Positions 34,788-45,669 of a DNA stretch of 64,000 nt are shown one piece after another. The notes under the pieces were generated by a model, which worked only from the letters and a program-made list of their open reading frames with translations, searched no databases and had not been told where the DNA came from. The stretch's first letter is position 1; every line of letters begins with the position of its first letter. Source of the DNA: Apoderus coryli (taxonomy: Eukaryota > Arthropoda > Insecta > Coleoptera > Attelabidae); NCBI GenBank assembly GCA_911728435.2, contig OU452205.1, forward strand, positions 15,754,260-15,818,259, read 5' to 3'. Made by a program: the position numbers and the translations under genes.

Positions 34788-36596
34788 TATATAATAATAA
34801 TAATAATAATAAATGTCTTTATTCATGGGCGAGTTTCAGTACTGTAATATTCAAGGAATATAACAGTCTGCTCAGCTAACCCAAAATGCATTCATACAGT
34901 AGCTTACATGACATATAACACATTCATTAAACCATTCTAAAATTATACGTAAATACATAATAATACAGCAAACAGCATAATCAAAAATTGTATATAAAGG
35001 AAAAACATAGTATAATATAGAATATACGTAGATTGGCGCTTATATCAAGAGAACACAAAAAAAAATTAACAATTTATTAGTACAATTCGATCGAAGCTTA
35101 GTTAACACTTGAACCAGCGCCATACATGTACCAAAATCAGTAAAAAAGGAAAAATCATGAGCCTGAGTCACTGCACCAGCATACAAAGGACCGGAAGCTA
35201 ACAGAGCTGACCATTAAACAACATATCCCTCATGCATGTTTTAAAGCGAGATTTAGACAGCGATTTCAATTTAGCTGGCAGTCCATTTATACACTTTGTT
35301 ATGGCATAAGAAAAGGATCTCTTAAATAGTTCGGTGGAGTGAGCCGGAGGTGTTAGCGTGTTTTTATGGCGTATATTAATATTATGTATATCTGTTCTAA
35401 AACGGATTTTCTCGTATAGATACGGTGGAGATTTGTCACACAGTACGTTATAGAACCGACAGGCGGTATGGAGATATCTCCGTTGTTCCATGTTTAACCA
35501 ACCCACTAGTCGAAGAGTATGGCTAATCCTTTCAGTTCTTCTAATTCCGAAGATCAGGCGTAAACATGCATTCTGTAGCTTTTGAATGCGCGTTTTCATG
35601 GCATAAGTGAGGCATGGCGAATATATGACGTCGCAATAGTTCAAGTGCGATAATACCATAGCCTCACAGAGCTTTTCCTTCAGTGACCTAGTCAATATAT
35701 GGCGGTGCGGGAAAATTAATTTTAAATTGATGAACCCCATTTGAATTGATCGAGTTATATGATTGCCAAATCTGAAGTCCACATCGATGGTGAGCCCAAG
35801 ACTCTTAACCGAGGATTTAAAATGAATAGTTGATGACTCCATCGTAATGGAGTCCTGATGGCTTTCCAAAAAACGCAGTCTATCGTTCTTTGCCCCGAAC
35901 AGAACTGCTACCGTTTTATCCGGGTTGAGCTTAAGACAGTGATCCCTTGAGTAACAAGACAACGCGTGCAAATCGGCATTAATTGCAGCAACTGCTCCCA
36001 CAGTATCACCAGGGTGAAAGGAGAGGCACAGCTGCGTATCATCCGCATAATAATGCTGATCACAAGACACAAATGCAGCTGGAAAGTTGGATGTGTATAA
36101 GGTAAGTAAAAGCGGAGATAGTGCTGAACCTTGTGGAACACCTCCAGTATTTGCTCTGTAGTTCGATCTATTGCCTCCCAGATCCACTGCTTGATGTCGC
36201 TTAGCCATGTAATTTGCTATAAGTTCCAAAGCACTTCGAGATAAACCAACATAATGAAGAATCGACCTTAACATGCGGTGGTTCACCGTGTCGAATGCCC
36301 TTGAAAAATCCAACAAAATTAGTACAGTCAACTTCCTTTCATCGGTCGCACTTAGAATATCATCGGTCAGGTTGAGAAGGGCGGAAACACAATCGTGGCG
36401 CGCCCTAAAGCCAGATTGAAGAATGGGTATCACGGAGTATTTTGAAAAATATACACGGAGTTGCTGCTCCATGACCTTCTCCAAAATCTTTGAAAAGGCC
36501 GGCAGAATACTTATAGGTCTCAAATTGTCAAGCGTTTTTGTAGATGACTTCTTAGGCAGTGGTAGAACGACGGCATTCTTCCAGGAGTCTGGAAAT
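34788..36596 (-). mobile_element. 5'-truncated LINE (CR1/L2/Jockey-like)
   Basis: The minus-strand element ends with gaataaagacatt followed by a (TTA)n tail (34811-34788) and begins abruptly within the reverse transcriptase domain near 36596. The tail abuts the mariner-type element at its TA. It inserted into the older inverted-repeat element. Confidence 0.85.
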
Positions 36597-36622
36597 CTTG
36601 ATAACGAAGCATTTGCGGACAT
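35198..36622 (-). CDS. LINE ORF2 reverse transcriptase, 5'-truncated but open
   Basis: A 474-codon open frame encodes a non-LTR reverse transcriptase that would copy the element's RNA at a nicked target. The first eight residues (MSANASLS) are read from the flanking inverted-repeat element, so the start is fortuitous. LINE sequence begins at RFPDSWKNAVVLPLPKK. Motifs: NLRPISILP (about 33-41), LILLDFSRAFDTVNH with catalytic Asp105, GVPQGSALSPLL (161-172), YADD (192-195), then LKLNPDKT and a long C-terminal region with NYCDVIYSPCLT. The endonuclease domain expected upstream is missing. The frame has no internal stop, so the insertion may be fairly young. It ends near the 3' UTR with a TTA tail. 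Confidence 0.85.
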   Translation of the reverse strand: MSANASLSRFPDSWKNAVVLPLPKKSSTKTLDNLRPISILPAFSKILEKVMEQQLRVYFSKYSVIPILQSGFRARHDCVSALLNLTDDILSATDERKLTVLILLDFSRAFDTVNHRMLRSILHYVGLSRSALELIANYMAKRHQAVDLGGNRSNYRANTGGVPQGSALSPLLLTLYTSNFPAAFVSCDQHYYADDTQLCLSFHPGDTVGAVAAINADLHALSCYSRDHCLKLNPDKTVAVLFGAKNDRLRFLESHQDSITMESSTIHFKSSVKSLGLTIDVDFRFGNHITRSIQMGFINLKLIFPHRHILTRSLKEKLCEAMVLSHLNYCDVIYSPCLTYAMKTRIQKLQNACLRLIFGIRRTERISHTLRLVGWLNMEQRRYLHTACRFYNVLCDKSPPYLYEKIRFRTDIHNINIRHKNTLTPPAHSTELFKRSFSYAITKCINGLPAKLKSLSKSRFKTCMRDMLFNGQLC

Positions 36623-36839
36623 GGGTTTAATGGCAAAAAATGCTTATATTACTTTAAGGAATCTCCAGTTTTCGTCTGTTGCAACCATAATGAATTACCC
36701 TGTATTTATCTATAATATGGATATATTAAAAGAGAAAAAAGAAAGCAACACGGTTTTGTGTGCTCAGATAAATTGTATTATTTCTAACGTTTAAAGTGTC
36801 CAAAAAAATGTCCTACAAAAACGGTTATTAATCAGTGAT

Positions 36840-38460
36840 ACGTGTTCTGTTGAGAAAAAGAAAAATCTGTTTTATTTAGTGATTACATTAAAATCTAAAT
36901 CTAACTATAGACATTAACATCGAATATCGGACTTGTTTTAATCATTTTGAAAGGGTGCGAGCTGATTGCGCCAACAAAAAGTTCTCATTAACATGTCAGA
37001 ATTAAACAAAACAAGCAACAGGAAGAATGGCTGTTCAACATCATATCCAAGGCAAGTGCACAACAAACAGAAATTTTCAAAAAAGAATTACGGGAAGAAA
37101 TCAGTACTGAACTGCGTAGTTGCTTAAGTGGTATATCTGAAAGTGTAATTAAAGTGAGACACGACGTGGACGAGATAAAAATCGTTGCAATTCTATAGAA
37201 CGTAAGGACAGAAAGAACAACATCATTATTTTCGGGTTGCATGCAGAAAAAGAGTTTTTACTAAACAAGACACTGGACACACTAAACTCTTTGCTGGGAA
37301 TAACTATACTAGAAACTGACATCAATAATATATATATATATGGTTGGTGGATCTACGAATCCTCCAATTATAGTTGAGTTTATTTCATTTTTAAAAAAAC
37401 TAAGTGTGTTTCAAAACGCTAAGAAATTGAAAGGTAGTGGCATTAGTATTTCAAATGACCAGTCGAAGGAAGATCGCAATATTCAAAAAATCTTACTCAA
37501 ACACTTAAAAGAAGCAAGAAAACAAAATCTTAATGCAAAGATTAAAGGTTATCAGCTCATAATTGAAAAAACACCATATACCGCACATGAACTGAAGCTT
37601 CTCGAAGAAGAAGGTAACACTGCTCCATTCAGTGATGGAGAACATAGAGAGCGAGACGAAGTTGATCTAAGCCAAGATACTAACACCCCCAAGTTAACAG
37701 TTAATAGTGAAAGTAGTGAGCAAAACTCTAAGAAACGAAAATTTACCTATAGTCCAAAATTTATTTCTGACTCTGACGCAAACAGACTGCTCTGTAATAA
37801 TTCGGGAAGAAACCAGCAATAGTACCTAGGTATATCTATTTTTTTTTGTTCAATAGAATAAAGTATTAAATTGAACACAAACATACTAGCTGCTTGCTTA
37901 TAAATAAACTGTAATTTCTAAATATATTAACAAATTATTTATTTATAATTTGTAAAGAATACTTTACTATTTTGTTATTGCTTTTCTTTGGATTTATTTG
38001 GTACGTTTGATAAAGTATACTGCATTTAAAATTTTTCGCAACATTGATAGGATGGATAAATATAGAAGTTTAAAGTTTATGGTTAATTGACGAAAGTTTT
38101 TCCATCCTGTAAATGTGTAATTATTAAGAAATTGTTTAATTTTTTGTTTTTTTTTTCTCTTTTTCTCCTTTTTTAGTTAAGAATATCGGTGTAAATTCAT
38201 TAGGACTGCCAATGAATTAGACATATAATTTTATATTTTTATATATTTCTTCTTTTTTGTACGATAAAATTCTCAATCTGTATTTTAAGCCTTGTTTTAT
38301 GCAGACAAGCCTTGCTTAAGCAAAAACAAGGTATTATTTTGTACTAGAATATGATGTATTTACTATTTACATATTTATTACCCAATGTTTTTATATTTTA
38401 TTATTTTGTAAAAGATTATTGGTGGTGAATAAATATTATTATTATTATTATATTATTATA
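36840..38460 (+). mobile_element. LINE with ORF1 and 3' UTR, ORF2 deleted
   Basis: ORF1 relic (36990-37822) is followed by a 3' UTR that ends in ggtggtgaataaatatt and an ATT-repeat tail (about 38430-38460). No reverse transcriptase lies between them, so this is an internally deleted copy. The 5' limit is uncertain. Confidence 0.6.
36990..37822 (+). pseudogene. LINE ORF1 protein, frameshifted
   Basis: The plus strand encodes the RNA-binding ORF1 type found beside non-LTR retrotransposons. The N-terminal part (SKASAQQTEIFKKELREEIS onward) is heptad-like and probably coiled coil. A central part, RKNNIIIFGLHAEKE, then LLGITILETDINNIY, resembles the RRM-like domain, and the C-terminal part from VGGSTNPPIIVEFISF through LKGSGISISNDQSKEDRN matches the C-terminal domain. 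Frameshifts near 37190 and 37335 break the frame, after which 160 codons are open to the stop at 37822. The last third is Ser/Glu/Lys-rich and not conserved. Zinc knuckles are absent. Alternative view: a related but unclassified coiled-coil gag. Confidence 0.65.
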
Positions 38461-39275
38461 TCGACCGTACTTCCAGTATTCAAGTGTTATGTAACATGTA
38501 ATATGTAACATACGTGCTTTTGATATTTCTTAGAAAAACGCTGCTTGTCTGGAAAAAAGTAGGAGAGTGGATATAATATTAAATTTCCAGCTGTCTTTAT
38601 TATACATTATTAAAACTCTCGCATCACATATTTTGCCCTCTTGTTTTTCTTTTTTTTTTATATCATAATATATTCCTGCTTTGGTTTGTTTTCAACACAC
38701 AACTCGTCTTAAAAGGTTTTCCGTCCTTCTTTTTTATTATGTCTGTTATCATTTGGAGCACGTCACATCAGTTACCCTCTTAAAGCATTTTATTTACTGC
38801 TACATTTCTTTTTGAGTGTTTTTGTGGTCAAAATGTCTTGGGTCGTGTTTTTTCTGCTTTTATGTACTAAGAGTTTATTAGAATGCACAACAACAAAAGC
38901 TGGAGAGCCTTTATATTTATTTTCACTTTCTTTGCAGTTCGTAATGATGTTATAATTCTTTTTTTATTAGCCTTTACTGTGGTAACCAAGCATCTAATAG
39001 TATATTATTGTGCAGCAACCATTTAGTGGAAGGAACGAAAGGTCCTAATGAATTTGAGTATGTGAATAGTTTTTATTTCTTATTGTTACGAACGCATTTT
39101 TTTCCACGATTATTCATTTAGAATAAGCAAAAACATGAAATTCTATTTCAAATTATACAATGTTAATTTTAGTTAGTTTATTACCAAGTAAACTATAGGT
39201 ACTGTCACCCCCATAAAATTTTTAATCTCTTTTGTTTATAAATATAGAAAGATGAATAAAAATTAAAAATGTATA
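38461..39275. other. AT-rich spacer, no gene
   Basis: No repeat or gene identified between the LINE tail and the D,D41D mariner. Confidence 0.45.
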
Positions 39276-41362
39276 CAGGGTGGTCCAACGAAAAGTTTGC
39301 ACCTAGCTTTTCTCTTTTTTTTGTAGTCGAATGCAAAAATGCTCGGACACGTCGATTTTGCTTTTGAGGGGAACACATTTTAAACATATTTTTCGATCTG
39401 CGCCTTTAACCCCCTAGCGGGGGTGAGTAACAACCCTAAAATTTTAAATGGAAAGAGGGGTCTAATGACATATCATTTGAAAGGACACAAAATTGTCTTT
39501 CTAATGATACCCTATTTGTCGAATTTTACTAAAACAGTTAATACGAAAACGACTTTAAAGACATTAAGCCGATAATTTTGGTATTAATGAGAAATACAAA
39601 TAAGTTTTAATTATTGCGAGTGAAAACACCTGCAATCGTTAGTACATTCCAATGTTTGTTAGTTTTAACATTGCTTTGTAAAAAAAGTAAACAAGCTGTT
39701 AAATTGATTTATTAAAACGTTACATTAACAAATGTTGAAAATGTGACCCATTTGATTCCATACAATAATACAGATTTTGTTCAAATCTATTTCTAACATT
39801 TTGTAGCATATCAGGTGTTATGTTTCTGCACTCTTCTGTAATGCGTTGGCGAAGATCTTCTATGGACTGGGGCTTCGTGGCAAAACATTTATTTTTTAAG
39901 TGCCCCCAAAGAAAAAAGTCTAAAGGCGATAAATCCGGTGACCTGGCAGGCCATTCAATTGGGCCCCTCCTTCCAATCCACCGTCCAGGGAACCGGTCAT
40001 CTAAGAACTGTCTTACAGGAGCCACATAGTGCGGAGGTGCTCCATCTTGCTGGAAATAAAGCCGATCAGCAGTATGATTTTGGTCATCTTCTATTATTTG
40101 TGTTATTAAAGGATCAATTGTGTCTTCAAGCATGTTTAGGTACACTTCACCAGTTAAATTTCCAGGAAGAAAAAGTGGTCCTATAATATGATTTCCTAAT
40201 ATGCCACACCAGACGTTTATTTTTTGAGGATACTGGGTATGAACCTCACGGAATAAATGTGGGTTACTGTCATCCCAGTAACGGCAATTGTGCCTATTTA
40301 CAGCTCCATTCAAATAAAATGTGCATTCGTCGGAAAAAAAAATGTTAAATAATAATTGCGGATCTTCAATTAAACGCTGGCTCATTGCTTCACAAAATTG
40401 CAGCCTTCTATCAGGATCATCCTCATTTAGTTCCTGTACTAATTTGATTTTGTACGGATGAAATTTGTACGCTTTTAAAATTCGTATTATGGACGAACGG
40501 GAGACACCTGAGGCTTCAGCTAGTTGACGGGTACTTTGACTATGATCCATTTCAACATGCCCTAAAACAGCGACTTCCACAGCTTCATTTCTGATCGGTT
40601 TCTGCGGCTGGTGTTTTACATTACAGACAGATCCGGTATCTACAAACTTTTTAACTAACTTGCCAACGTACACATCATTCACATTTTTATCGGGATGTCT
40701 CTCATTAAATAAGCGAGCCGTAAGTCTAGCACTACTATTATTTTGAAAATAAAGTTTAACAATTTCAACTCGTTCTAGAATGGAATAAATCATTTTGTAC
40801 GGTAAAAGTAAAATAACTTGAGAAGCAACCAAACTGAATCAATGAAAAGACTAAAATAAACGGTGTAAATTCTTTTCCTACACGTATCTGCAGTTTTTAT
40901 TTCAACAAAAAACGCAAACGATTAGTGAGGAATTTAGTTCTGATAAATAAGATAGTGTTTTTGAAATCCCGTTTTTCTTCAAAGTAAATAATTTAGAAAT
41001 GATTGTAGTTGTTTTCAGTCGTAATAATTAAAACTTATTTGTATTTCTCATTAATACCAAAATTATCGGCTTAATGTCTTTAAAGTCGTTTTCGTATTAA
41101 CTGTTTTAGTAAAATTCGACAAATAGGGTATCATTAGAAAGACAATTTTGTGTCCTTTCAAATGATATGTCATTAGACCCCTCTTTCCATTTAAAATTTT
41201 AGGGTTGTTACTCACCCCCGCTAGGGGGTTAAAGGCGCAGATCGAAAAATATGTTTAAAATGTGTCCCCCTCAAAAGCAAAATCGACGTGTCCGAGCATT
41301 TTCGCATTCGACTACAAAAAAAAGAGAAAAGCTAGGTGCAAACTTTTCGTTGGACCACCCTG
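39276..41362 (-). mobile_element. Mariner-type (D,D41D) element with about 365-bp TIRs, apparently complete
   Basis: The element starts cagggtggtccaacgaaaag after TA (39274-39275) and ends with the reverse complement before TA (41363-41364). Pairing of the two ends is close to perfect for about 345 bp (39276-39620 with 41018-41362) and recognisable for another 20 bp or so. The palindrome even extends to gta/tac outside the TA. A single intact transposase gene lies between, on the minus strand. The high arm similarity and open frame suggest recent activity. Confidence 0.92.
39720..40832 (-). CDS. Mariner-type transposase, D,D41D, intact
   Basis: The 370-codon frame encodes a cut-and-paste transposase acting on the flanking terminal repeats in the nucleus. 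The N-terminal helix-turn-helix (about 14-70, ERVEIVKLYFQNN) is followed by a second one (RQLAEASGVSRSSIIRILK, 102-120). The catalytic residues are Asp168 (FFSDECTFYLNG), Asp263 (QQDGAPPHY) and Asp305 (RSPDLSPLDFFLWGHLK), with 41 residues between the last two by my count. An alternative start at Met14 (minus-strand position 40793) gives 357 aa and fits the family better, because the first 13 residues are hydrophobic and unlike relatives. Regulation is not visible. D,D41D spacing fits the rosa/Visitor-type group; this is from family knowledge, not a search. Confidence 0.9.
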   Translation of the reverse strand: MVASQVILLLPYKMIYSILERVEIVKLYFQNNSSARLTARLFNERHPDKNVNDVYVGKLVKKFVDTGSVCNVKHQPQKPIRNEAVEVAVLGHVEMDHSQSTRQLAEASGVSRSSIIRILKAYKFHPYKIKLVQELNEDDPDRRLQFCEAMSQRLIEDPQLLFNIFFSDECTFYLNGAVNRHNCRYWDDSNPHLFREVHTQYPQKINVWCGILGNHIIGPLFLPGNLTGEVYLNMLEDTIDPLITQIIEDDQNHTADRLYFQQDGAPPHYVAPVRQFLDDRFPGRWIGRRGPIEWPARSPDLSPLDFFLWGHLKNKCFATKPQSIEDLRQRITEECRNITPDMLQNVRNRFEQNLYYCMESNGSHFQHLLM

Positions 41363-41918
41363 TATACTTAGCTCCTTAATTATTTAAAATCGACGAAGTT
41401 ATAATTCTATAATTTGGAACTATCCCTGTAACTCGGCAAAAAATATAAATATTGCTATAGGGAGAATATTGTGATACACTTAAATATTTTTTTTTTTTTA
41501 CCTTACACCGTTCGTTGTCGAGAAATAAACAAAACCTTAATTTTTTTTTTCTAGGGTAAGTCTAAATACTCTTCTTGCGTATAATTGCAATTGCAATTGA
41601 CTGTTTTTGCTGTGAAGAACCTGTAGAAAATGCTTTAAAAAACATTTTAAATAAATACTGATTAAATATATGGCCAACTAAAATCAATTAAATTTCAAAT
41701 TCATATCACTATTGGAATAGAAAAATGTAAAACTGTCAATATTTTGAAAACTATCAGTTTTTGGGATAGACATCCTTTCATAAACTTGCCCTTATTTTTT
41801 ATGCAAAAAAAATATAAAATAGGGGGTTGCCATTTAAAATTTTTGAATTTTGACACTTTTATCAATTTGAATTTTTGCCTTTTTTTTCAAATACACTGTA
41901 TTAACATTTACTCAAAAA
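41363..41918. other. AT-rich flank, no gene
   Basis: Contains long T-runs and no recognisable frame. Confidence 0.4.
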
Positions 41919-42320
41919 ATATAGGTAGGTGCCTAAAGTAGGTTTATACCTCCTAGGTTATTCTAACAAATTAAGGCTTCTATAAAATAAAAAATTGTTA
42001 TTATTCTTTGTTCTGAAAACGTCATTTTTGACATAATATTTCAGATATTTCGAAAACAGCTGGCGATGGGTATAACACATTATGCACAAAATATGTTTAG
42101 GATTGCAAGGATAATCCAAAAAATATATAATTTATATAGAGACGTGTTTAAAATAAGGAAGTTGACACCCATTTCCTGTATAACCGGAAGTACTTGATTC
42201 TTGAAGACATTTTAGCCGAATTGGTCCTGTTGACCTACGGACAACACCTGATTTTCAGATTGTTCCACAGTGGAGTTTCACCATAATAGATCGAATCCCT
42301 TCCCTGTGGGACACCCCGTA
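41919..42320. repeat. Dispersed repeat shared with 53.25-53.43 kb
   Basis: Blocks such as cctaaagtaggtttata, aaacgtcatttttgacata and agatatttcgaaaacagc match segments at 53248-53430. The right edge closes with gggacaccccgtata, a Tc1/mariner-like terminus next to TA. No coding potential. Confidence 0.5.
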
Positions 42321-42699
42321 TATACAGACATTCATCTAATTTGGTAACCAAAATCAGACTTACTTATTCTGTGGTTTGGCTGAGGTTTACATAATGCTCT
42401 CATACTGTTACAAAAGGATTTGCTAGTAATACATGTAATGTTATAAACTTCCAATGACAAAGGAAACTGACACAGGATAATCTCTGGCATCTCTAGCTGG
42501 GAACGAATTCTCAGTTGTCTTCTATATTAATTGGTAGGTAGGTATACATAGACAGAGTGACATAAATTAATATCTATGTACGTACAACAGAAAAAATATT
42601 ATATAGCATCATCAACATTGACATTCTTTGTAATTAACAAAAATATTATTATCAGGAATATTTAGTAAAATTAAACTTGGAGGGTCTAAGTTTGTGGTA

Positions 42700-44378
42700 G
42701 GGGAAATTGGGGGTCATTCGGCATGTTCTGCTTGACAACTTAATTTTTTTTTACACTTTACAAAATTGTGGTTTTTATTTATTGTATAGGTGAATTATTC
42801 TATTAGACGTAATTTGGGTAATTTGCAGGTTAAAAAAGCCTATGGTTCGAAAGGTACAAATATTTATAAAAAAAGATGCAATCTGCCGAATGTTGCCCAA
42901 GAGTGGTAACCATTCGGCAAGTTAATGGTGATCATTCGTCTTAATATAAAATAAATAAAACGATCTTAAAATAAATGTTTATGTTCAGTAAAAACGGTAC
43001 AAAATAAGGGAACATTACAAAGAGAAACCTAAAAAAATGTTTAGTTGATGTTTAAAGTAAAAAAAAAAAACAAATTAACTTTAGTTATACACAAACAAAT
43101 ACAAATAATATGTTAATAAAATCGTATTTTAGCGCAGTAGAATATTTCCCAAATTAAATTTAAATACTGATGAAGTTCTGACAGTTCCCTTTTCATTAAA
43201 ACTATTGCAACAATGTCATCTCTATTGACAACAGATATATCGTCGATATCAGGAAAAACAAAATAATTTTAATTGTCCTTTCTCCTCAAATACCTAATTT
43301 CATATTCTTCATTTTTAATGGAGATTATCTGTCCTATATAATACACGTTGGTTTTGCGTAACTGATTCGAACTAGCACAAAATTATTTACAGAAATTATA
43401 TTTGCATCGGTTAGATAATCAATGTCCTCTAGAATGCTTTCATCCCCAGAATAATTATCCAGGAGGACTCTTAAACTTGAGTCGCTTGAAGAATCAGGAA
43501 AATTCTTGTTAATATCATATAACACACTTTTAACTACCGAAGGTTTCTTCTGAACCTGCTTTTTCTATTGCGTTCTTCCTCTAAGCTTTTCCGTAAATAA
43601 ACTCAAATGTGTCGGTGTATACAGTGGATTTTGCCGTAGTCTTTCTTTTTATTTTTTTTTCTGATTGCGTAGCCTTAGGATATGGCCTAATTGCTGAGAT
43701 GGTTGGACGTTTAGAACAGGAGAGATTTGGTGACGATGTAATATTAGCTGGAAGTTGGTGTCTCGAAGACGACGGTTGTGGCAAGGGTGTTTGTTCATTT
43801 CTTTCAATAATACTTGATACGTTCTATCCCTGGGATGTTTGTATTTGATCTTTTTCTGTGACAAGCCTTGGTAAAAAATCATTCTCAGTAAATACTAAGC
43901 TATTTACTGGTCAGAGGCATCTAAAACCATAAAAATATTAAAAAAGAGGTATAGTGATCATTCGGCACCTGCCGAATGGGTGCCGAATGATCACCACTGG
44001 AAGGTGACGAATCCTCACCAACGTGTTATAAAATTTGATTTAGCAAAATAACGAATGAATAAAATAATTATGAGGTTATGTCTATAGACAAATAAAGTCG
44101 ATATTTTATGACAAAACAAATGAGCATTTCGGTTAAAAAATTATAAACATATAATCTTAAAAAACATAATTATAATAGTAAACTTGCCTTAAATGTTGAT
44201 TTTTACACTTTAAGTTACAAAAACATAGAAATGTCGGCTTTTCACAAAACACACACTGGCAACTAAAAACAAGCATGAAACCAACAATATAAGTTAATAT
44301 AAGGCGGCAAATTCAAACCTTAGGCGGTTCATAGTCAGGTGACGAATGTTCACCACTGCCGAATGATCACCACTTTCC
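42700..44378 (-). mobile_element. pogo-like element with GATCATTCGGC repeats
   Basis: TA flanks both ends (42698-42699 and 44379-44380). The left end reads ggggaaattgggggtcattc; the right end reverse-complemented reads ggaaagtggtgatcattcgg. The motif gatcattcggca or close variants recurs in both orientations at about 42713, 42909, 42930, 43957, 43981 and 44358. It encloses the C-terminal part of a DDE transposase on the minus strand. Confidence 0.65.
43140..43885 (-). pseudogene. pogo/Tigger-type transposase C-terminal region, broken
   Basis: The minus strand, in several frames from 43885 down, contains a Ser/Pro-rich linker followed by ISAIRPYPKATQSEKKIKRK and KSTVYTDTFE, the pattern 'IxPxPKAxxRKxxxRKRxKSxIxTDTPE' found at the end of the DDE domain in jerky/Tigger-like proteins. 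Further downstream comes LVRISYAKPT in an acidic-then-basic context (DYLTDANIISVNNFVLVRIS), resembling the 'DDFVLVKFxGKK' C-terminal domain of these transposases. The catalytic DDE core itself is not visible. Multiple stops show decay. Confidence 0.6.
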
Positions 44379-45669
44379 TATAACAAATTCAGAATTTGGG
44401 TACAGTACGTATATTTGCCCGGATTAATAAATTCCAACTGAATGACCTAGGTTTTGTATATTGCAGCAATTGTCAAGTTGGTTACGGTTCACTCTTCTGC
44501 CATTAAAGTATTTGTGATAAATTGAGTAAGAATATTGTCACAAATAAAAGAAAGAGACTGGTATAAGAATATAAATTTTATAGGAACGGTGCCTTCACCT
44601 AGTCCCAATCTGAGAGTTAGAAATTAAGGGTAGAGCCTCCCTTATGTCTTTTACTATTTGAAGATTCAGGTAAGCGTGCTCTACTGAGTTAAATCTTTAT
44701 ATAGAGTTTACAGAAGGGTTATTAATTTACTCGCTTGGCTTGTTGAGCTACTCGAGAATCGCCCACTTACATCACGCTCACGAAAGAGGATCTTATTGGT
44801 TCTCCCTCGTAAACGAATGACGGTCTGTATTTGAGCGGCGTCTCTCAGTTAATAGTTATTTGACTAAATTAAAATACTATTTTCAAATAAAAAGAAAGTC
44901 AAATATATTTTAGTAACTATTATTTATTAAATCAACTATTTAAAATATAAGAAAATCAAGTCAATGAAAAAAGGACAAGTTTCAAAATAAATTCATCAAA
45001 ATTACAATATATAAAAATTGGTACTTACATTTCAAACATCATCCTCGGCACAGCTGATCTTTTTCTTAGTTTAAAAAGAAACGTTCAGAATTATAATAAT
45101 TGTACTAGTAGGTACTATAAACTCGCGATGACAAACCGTAAAACTCCAAGACACTACTCAAGAACCCCAAAAAAGAGAGTTTTGTGGTTAGAGAACCTGG
45201 ACAGATATGTGCTCCAACGCGGGGAGACTTCATGGTCGGAGCCGCCAAGTCTCCAACCACTCTCTTCGAACTTTACTACACCGAAGTGCAAATCAAAAAT
45301 CCCCTGTAACTTCCTGTTACAATAATATTTATAACTTTACTTTTTACCACTCTTACGTATATCGACCAATTAAATTGTCTATTGCTAGCGTCGTACCGCT
45401 TGTTTGAAAAAATGTCCGTCAGCTAATTTTGTCTAGTAGATACCATACCGATGCTAAAGTCATGAACTTGTATAAACTTTAATGAACTTTTTAATAATTA
45501 TTAATCAGCATAAAATAGCTAGTTCGACCGGATGCAATATTTTTATTACAATATACCGGGTGTGGCAATATATTTTATTGCTAATTTCTTCATTAAAATA
45601 ACATTCTACGCTTAAATATTTACTGTAACACTTACCTTACATAAATGAATTTCATTTATTCTTACACTT
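44379..45669. other. Unclassified, partly GC-richer sequence
   Basis: Contains GC-richer stretches at about 44580-44860 and 45130-45330 (for example ccaacgcggggagacttcat), with frames under 70 codons and no family match. Could be relics of LTR elements. A terminus-like ataccgggtgtggcaata lies at 45551. Confidence 0.35.

Larger units (their letters stand above)
33691..36702. mobile_element. Mariner-type inverted-repeat element hosting two later insertions
   Basis: The left arm (33691-33797) and right arm (36597-36702) are reverse complements sharing blocks such as gaagcatttgcggacat, atggcaaaaaatgctt and gttgcaaccataatgaatt. The right end closes with aattaccctg before TA (36703-36704); the left arm lacks its outer tip. 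The arms are now separated by a mariner relic (33812-34787) and a LINE (34788-36596). Confidence 0.65.

Noticed and set aside
36423..36794. 123-codon plus-strand frame
   Set aside because: Antisense to the LINE reverse transcriptase and then through the mariner-type arm.
39820..40186. Plus-strand frames opposite the D,D41D transposase
   Set aside because: Shadow frames of the transposase gene; no independent support.
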